Made by a program: the position numbers and the translations under genes. The notes under the pieces were generated by a model. The model had not been told where the DNA came from, made no database searches, and worked only from the letters and a program-made list of their open reading frames with translations. Shown one piece after another: positions 6,401 through 7,695 of a stretch of DNA of 7,695 bases; position 1 is the first letter of the stretch, and every line of letters begins with the position of its first letter. This DNA comes from Lutibacter sp. (lineage in GTDB: Bacteria > Bacteroidota > Bacteroidia > Flavobacteriales > Flavobacteriaceae): the NCBI GenBank assembly GCA_030748365.1, contig JASMME010000059.1, positions 1-7,695 of the forward strand. Reading direction: 5' to 3'.

Positions 6401-7695
6401 TGAATACAAGGGGTATTGATGATCTTGAGGACTTAATTACTAAAACCGCTGAGGGTCAGCAATTCAAGGCGTTTTTGGCTACTACAGGCCATGATCTTAT
6501 CCTGGTTAATTTTCCAAAATACAAGCAAGATGATGAATGGATTTCAGGAGGCGGAGATTATATAGAAAGGAACGCACTTCTGCTGGCAGAACTGATCAAA
6601 AGAATCAATCATCAAAAAGTGCTAGGGACGATCGACCCGTTTACCACAAAACCATTGAACCCCCTGGTCGGAAATGTGATTATTGGCCCCAGTATGGGTG
6701 GAATCATCACACGGTATGCCTTAAACTATCTGGAAATGAAACACAAGACAACGGGGTCGGCCGTTTATCAGCCTGATACAAGGCTCTATGTCTCTTTTGA
6801 TTCGCCCCATAAGGGTGGGCATATGCCTATGGGTATGCAGGAAATGTTCAGTTATCTAGCCGGCAATAATGATTTTGAATATTGCGTCCCCGTTCTCTTC
6901 CCCCCCTTTCTTTTGGGGCCTTTTTCCAAGACAATCAATGTTGATGGTGCAATAAATGTTAGGGATAATTTGTTGGGTAGCCCAGCAGGCCGGCAACTGC
7001 TAATGGATCATATTGATGGTCCTCATCAGGGCGATATACGCAAACCACATCCATATTTTGGACTATTTTATGGCCATATGAACAATTTAAGCCCCCTAAG
7101 TCAGGGGTTCCCGGAAACGACCCGTAATATCGCCATTACCAATGGTAGTGGTACTAACCAGCGGTATAAAAAAAAGGATGGGTCAGATTTTAATCCAGGA
7201 GAACCCTTTCTGTCAAACTATCGACCGCCAAATCACTTAGTGGAGCTAAACGATTTTGAAGGTTCCTTTCTTTCGATGAAGATGAATTGTTGGTCTGGAC
7301 CAATGGAAAACCAAGCAGGTAGGGTGTTCGAGTTTATCCTCAATCTTGGCGCAGCTGATTGTTTACCCTCAAGAGATATATATCATGATTATTATTCCCA
7401 AACAGCTACCTATGCTAGTCCGGACGCCGCTGCTGGTGGTTTGTTTAATTTTGATGATGCTGGACCTGTTTACGGTATTACCGACGGACTGAGTCAAGAT
7501 TTTATAGCCAATTTAAATCCGAAGACTTTTTCTTTTATTCCAACGGTCAGTGCACTTGCGCTTGATTATGTTCCTAGCGCTTACTCCACACTTACGAATT
7601 GGTATGAATCCATTGCGGATATAGACCCCTTCAGGACCCCCTTTAAAAGTTGGAGTTCGCCTGAGGAAAATGAAGAACACGTACATTTTAGTTCT
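3340..7695 (+). CDS. Secreted multidomain lipase-like hydrolase with CBM6-like array and nested lectin domain (3' end outside window)
   Basis: One frame stays open for 1452 codons and leaves the window with no stop. An in-frame TAA lies at 3298-3300 and the ATG at 3340 is the first in frame; it begins a good signal peptide (cleavage AFA|QQ after residue 33). Five CBM6-like beta-sandwich modules follow (about 41-923), the fourth split by a ConA-like lectin domain (536-727). After an unassigned stretch (928-1008) comes an alpha/beta hydrolase domain with VDGFDP (1015-1020), GPSMGG with candidate nucleophile S1118, SFDSPHKGG (1152-1160), FIPTVSAL (1399-1406) and NEEHVHF near the edge, where H1447 or H1449 may be the catalytic histidine. 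The acid residue is not assignable. The general layout is known for secreted Bacteroidota enzymes. The inference is an esterase/lipase held on glycans by its modules; the true substrate is unknown. A C-terminal T9SS sorting domain would be expected downstream but is not seen. No operon partner is visible; the gene is divergent from thrS. Confidence 0.93.
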   Translation, partial: MKTQTFLPRKRHCYHKAFTFALLCIGFVGMAFAQQTTNLPGTLKGEHTTTHGNNENYPDDPDKGHSMHRDWFGLGIENDAKTGDYIDYNINVSPNSINYPMWVDCRVLGAASKIGLYLVNGGQETKIGHLEFPDTNGTTYRISLSFPQVGQQTLRLKLLADATEDAHIKEMEFAFTPSGNGSYSSDDPLEAENFYHYPDLEGNVQHGYDGDKQFLSFKTNNTYVDYPIYVLKDDGRIRTLASFNIKGTSGTLEFYTVKTDGSDDTKIGQLSFSGPSDQWKTYNGPINLNTEGPQILRVKVTDAGGGFGLDTMRFDLPNATEIKNKAAIYNEQFHDLSTHTIVHGYDGDRQLLLFKENGSYADYKVKVDVGSGNNKKYVLSSEIKATSGTLELYTVKDDGSEDTKIVQLSFSGQSDQWKTYKSLIDLTGITGEQTLRLKVTDAGGGFGLDWMAFTKLPIEKTHIISESTTSIIQSEAFYSGGNESFSHEEDKFFMKLGDDFSADYRIDVKDKGNYLLSSVIKGASGRFEFYGIEDGYSNFTTEPSLKLDSKGAATIKNNELQLTPAEGNKWGVYRIDPKFKDNTEEWEISFDMRMYDGDGADGLSFHFGPKSNTDSWNEDNGYEGLKIEGGLSLNFTQYITSLSEAVYWKGTSLENNNNLSDNFHELKTITLTYKNSELSYNGYHINFDSKALNGYSPDLSDWVFTFAARTGASNNIHAIDNLRWQHSDNETKVGQLSFSGPGNQWKTYNNIIQFTDTGEQTLRLKVADAGMGFGLDQIKTEKLPLVNAPTHSISGQLSAMGPGGFYNISENFNPGYKEGVEFLESGDDFFVDYKVNVGSVATSYELSTKVSATGTGTLTFYTVNAAGTETTLAAIDFTNTNNQWQTVTISDVRFTESGAQVLRVKVTALAANVTCRMGELNFFDKEPWKEAMTNAFIDNPISDDKFDLSNDPNQPDFEKPAGDGVIRFTTTGKIEIAAINERYGVVGRNFGGWAEYKIIYSSNDDGVLNQPVFFVDGFDPMNTRGIDDLEDLITKTAEGQQFKAFLATTGHDLILVNFPKYKQDDEWISGGGDYIERNALLLAELIKRINHQKVLGTIDPFTTKPLNPLVGNVIIGPSMGGIITRYALNYLEMKHKTTGSAVYQPDTRLYVSFDSPHKGGHMPMGMQEMFSYLAGNNDFEYCVPVLFPPFLLGPFSKTINVDGAINVRDNLLGSPAGRQLLMDHIDGPHQGDIRKPHPYFGLFYGHMNNLSPLSQGFPETTRNIAITNGSGTNQRYKKKDGSDFNPGEPFLSNYRPPNHLVELNDFEGSFLSMKMNCWSGPMENQAGRVFEFILNLGAADCLPSRDIYHDYYSQTATYASPDAAAGGLFNFDDAGPVYGITDGLSQDFIANLNPKTFSFIPTVSALALDYVPSAYSTLTNWYESIADIDPFRTPFKSWSSPEENEEHVHFSS
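3460..3867 (+). other. CBM6-like module 1 (divergent)
   Basis: Residues about 41-176. The signature GDYIDYNINV (around residues 83-92) is the CBM6 beta-strand motif usually written GDW-x-Y-x-V-N-V, and QTLRLKLLADA near the end matches the penultimate strands. The module lacks the QWKTY motif of the other four, having TTYRISLSF at that place, so it is the most diverged copy and may bind a different ligand or only act structurally. Confidence 0.65.
3907..4287 (+). other. CBM6-like module 2
   Basis: Residues about 190-316. It opens with EAENFYHYP, which resembles the EAE start of CBM6 domains. It continues with YVDYPIYV, TSGTLEFYTV, DQWKTY and LRVKVTDAGGGFGLDTMRF, the last matching the CBM6 closing strands. 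Its second half is nearly identical in DNA to module 3. Confidence 0.75.
4081..4269 (+). repeat. Intragenic DNA repeat, copy 1 (module 2)
   Basis: The first 107 nt differ from copy 2 at about ten positions by eye. The block 4232-4269 is identical to 4649-4686 over 38 nt. The unit codes for the second half of module 2. Confidence 0.85.
4315..4707 (+). other. CBM6-like module 3
   Basis: Residues about 326-456. Key segments are HGYDGDRQ, YADYKVKVDVG, SGTLELYTVKDDGSEDTK, DQWKTY and TLRLKVTDAGGGFGLDWMAF. The loop DGSEDTK in this unit corresponds to the place where module 4 carries the lectin insertion, so module 3 serves as the uninterrupted reference. Confidence 0.75.
4495..4686 (+). repeat. Intragenic DNA repeat, copy 2 (module 3)
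   Basis: It lies about 414-417 nt (138-139 codons) downstream of copy 1 and in frame. Identity includes synonymous positions, so it reflects recent duplication or gene conversion rather than protein-level constraint alone. Confidence 0.85.
4945..5520 (+). other. L-type lectin / ConA-like domain inserted in CBM6-like module 4
   Basis: Residues 536-727, about 192 long. The segment DGDGADGLSFHFGP (596-609) matches the GADG-[IL]-x-F motif of legume and bacterial L-type lectins, whose Asp helps bind calcium and sugar. The closing strand FAARTGASNNIHAIDNLRW (706-724) is typical of ConA-like lectin and LamG-type folds. None of these features occurs in the CBM6-like modules, so this is a separate domain. 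Sugar binding is inferred from the family. Confidence 0.75.
5533..5669 (+). repeat. Intragenic DNA repeat, copy 3 (second half of module 4)
   Basis: The stretch 5608-5637 is identical to 4627-4656 over 30 nt, and a second block around CAATGGAAAACGTATAA (5569-5585) matches copies 1 and 2. It starts right after the lectin insertion and is closer to copy 2 than to copy 1 in the shared 30-nt block. Confidence 0.75.
5725..6108 (+). other. CBM6-like module 5
   Basis: Residues about 796-923. It contains FFVDYKVNVGS, TGTLTFYTVNAAG, NQWQTVTI and QVLRVKVTALA, followed by a closing strand GELNFFD. It has the same strand order as modules 2-4 but is more diverged, and its DNA does not share their long identical blocks, so it is an older copy. 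Confidence 0.7.
6364..7695 (+). other. Lipase-like alpha/beta hydrolase domain (incomplete at window edge)
   Basis: Residues about 1009-1452 and beyond. The strand PVFFVDGFDP (1011-1020) takes the place of the usual His-Gly oxyanion-hole strand. DYIERNALLLAELIKRIN is the helix before the nucleophile elbow GPSMGG, which carries S1118 and is followed by IITRYALNYLE. Next comes SFDSPHKGG, equivalent to the Asp-x-Pro-His-x-Gly motif of lipases and PGAP1-like esterases. NIAITNGSG (1263-1271) is a later core strand. C1182, C1317 and C1341 could allow one disulfide. A family of Bacteroidota secreted proteins with the same motif order is familiar, but I know of no assigned substrate. Confidence 0.8.

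Noticed and set aside
6537..6776. A 79-residue plus-strand frame in another phase
   Set aside because: It overlaps the nucleophile-elbow region of the hydrolase, whose frame carries clear motifs. The alternative peptide is low-complexity and Arg/Lys-rich, as expected of a shadow.

Overview
The window reads as a piece of a Bacteroidota chromosome, most likely a flavobacterium or close relative. The threonyl-tRNA synthetase and IF3 sequences look like those of that phylum. The promoter in front of thrS fits the Bacteroidota-type pattern (TTG, 20-nt spacer, TAnnTTTG). Shine-Dalgarno motifs are not evident and start codons sit in A/T-rich leaders.

Left part (1-2608, minus strand): a conserved translation operon read right to left, thrS (2559-619), infC (597-40) and the first two codons of a gene that by position and its Met-Pro start should be rpmI (6-1). 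The thrS-infC spacer is only 21 nt. infC has no ATG, GTG or TTG where its start must lie. The best start is AUA at 597-595, which would suit IF3 autoregulation through a rare initiator codon. Taking the first conventional start (GTG at 306) would lose the whole IF3 N-domain.

Middle (2560-3339): a divergent intergenic region of about 780 nt. It holds the thrS promoter, an unrecognised 55-codon reading frame on the plus strand (2628-2795) with clearly higher GC than its surroundings, and about 540 nt of very AT-rich DNA in which I found no gene and no convincing promoter.

Right part (3340-7695, plus strand): one open frame of 1452 codons that leaves the window without a stop. It encodes a secreted multidomain protein: a signal peptide (residues 1-33), an array of five CBM6-like beta-sandwich modules (about 41-923), a short region of unknown fold, and a lipase-like alpha/beta hydrolase domain from about residue 1009 with a GPSMGG nucleophile elbow. 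The fourth CBM6-like module is split by a roughly 190-residue L-type-lectin (ConA-like) domain placed in one surface loop. Modules 2, 3 and the second half of 4 share long near-identical DNA stretches, so the array has grown or been homogenised recently. The inferred role is a surface or secreted esterase/lipase anchored to glycans by its binding modules; the substrate cannot be told from sequence. A T9SS sorting domain may follow beyond the window but is not visible.
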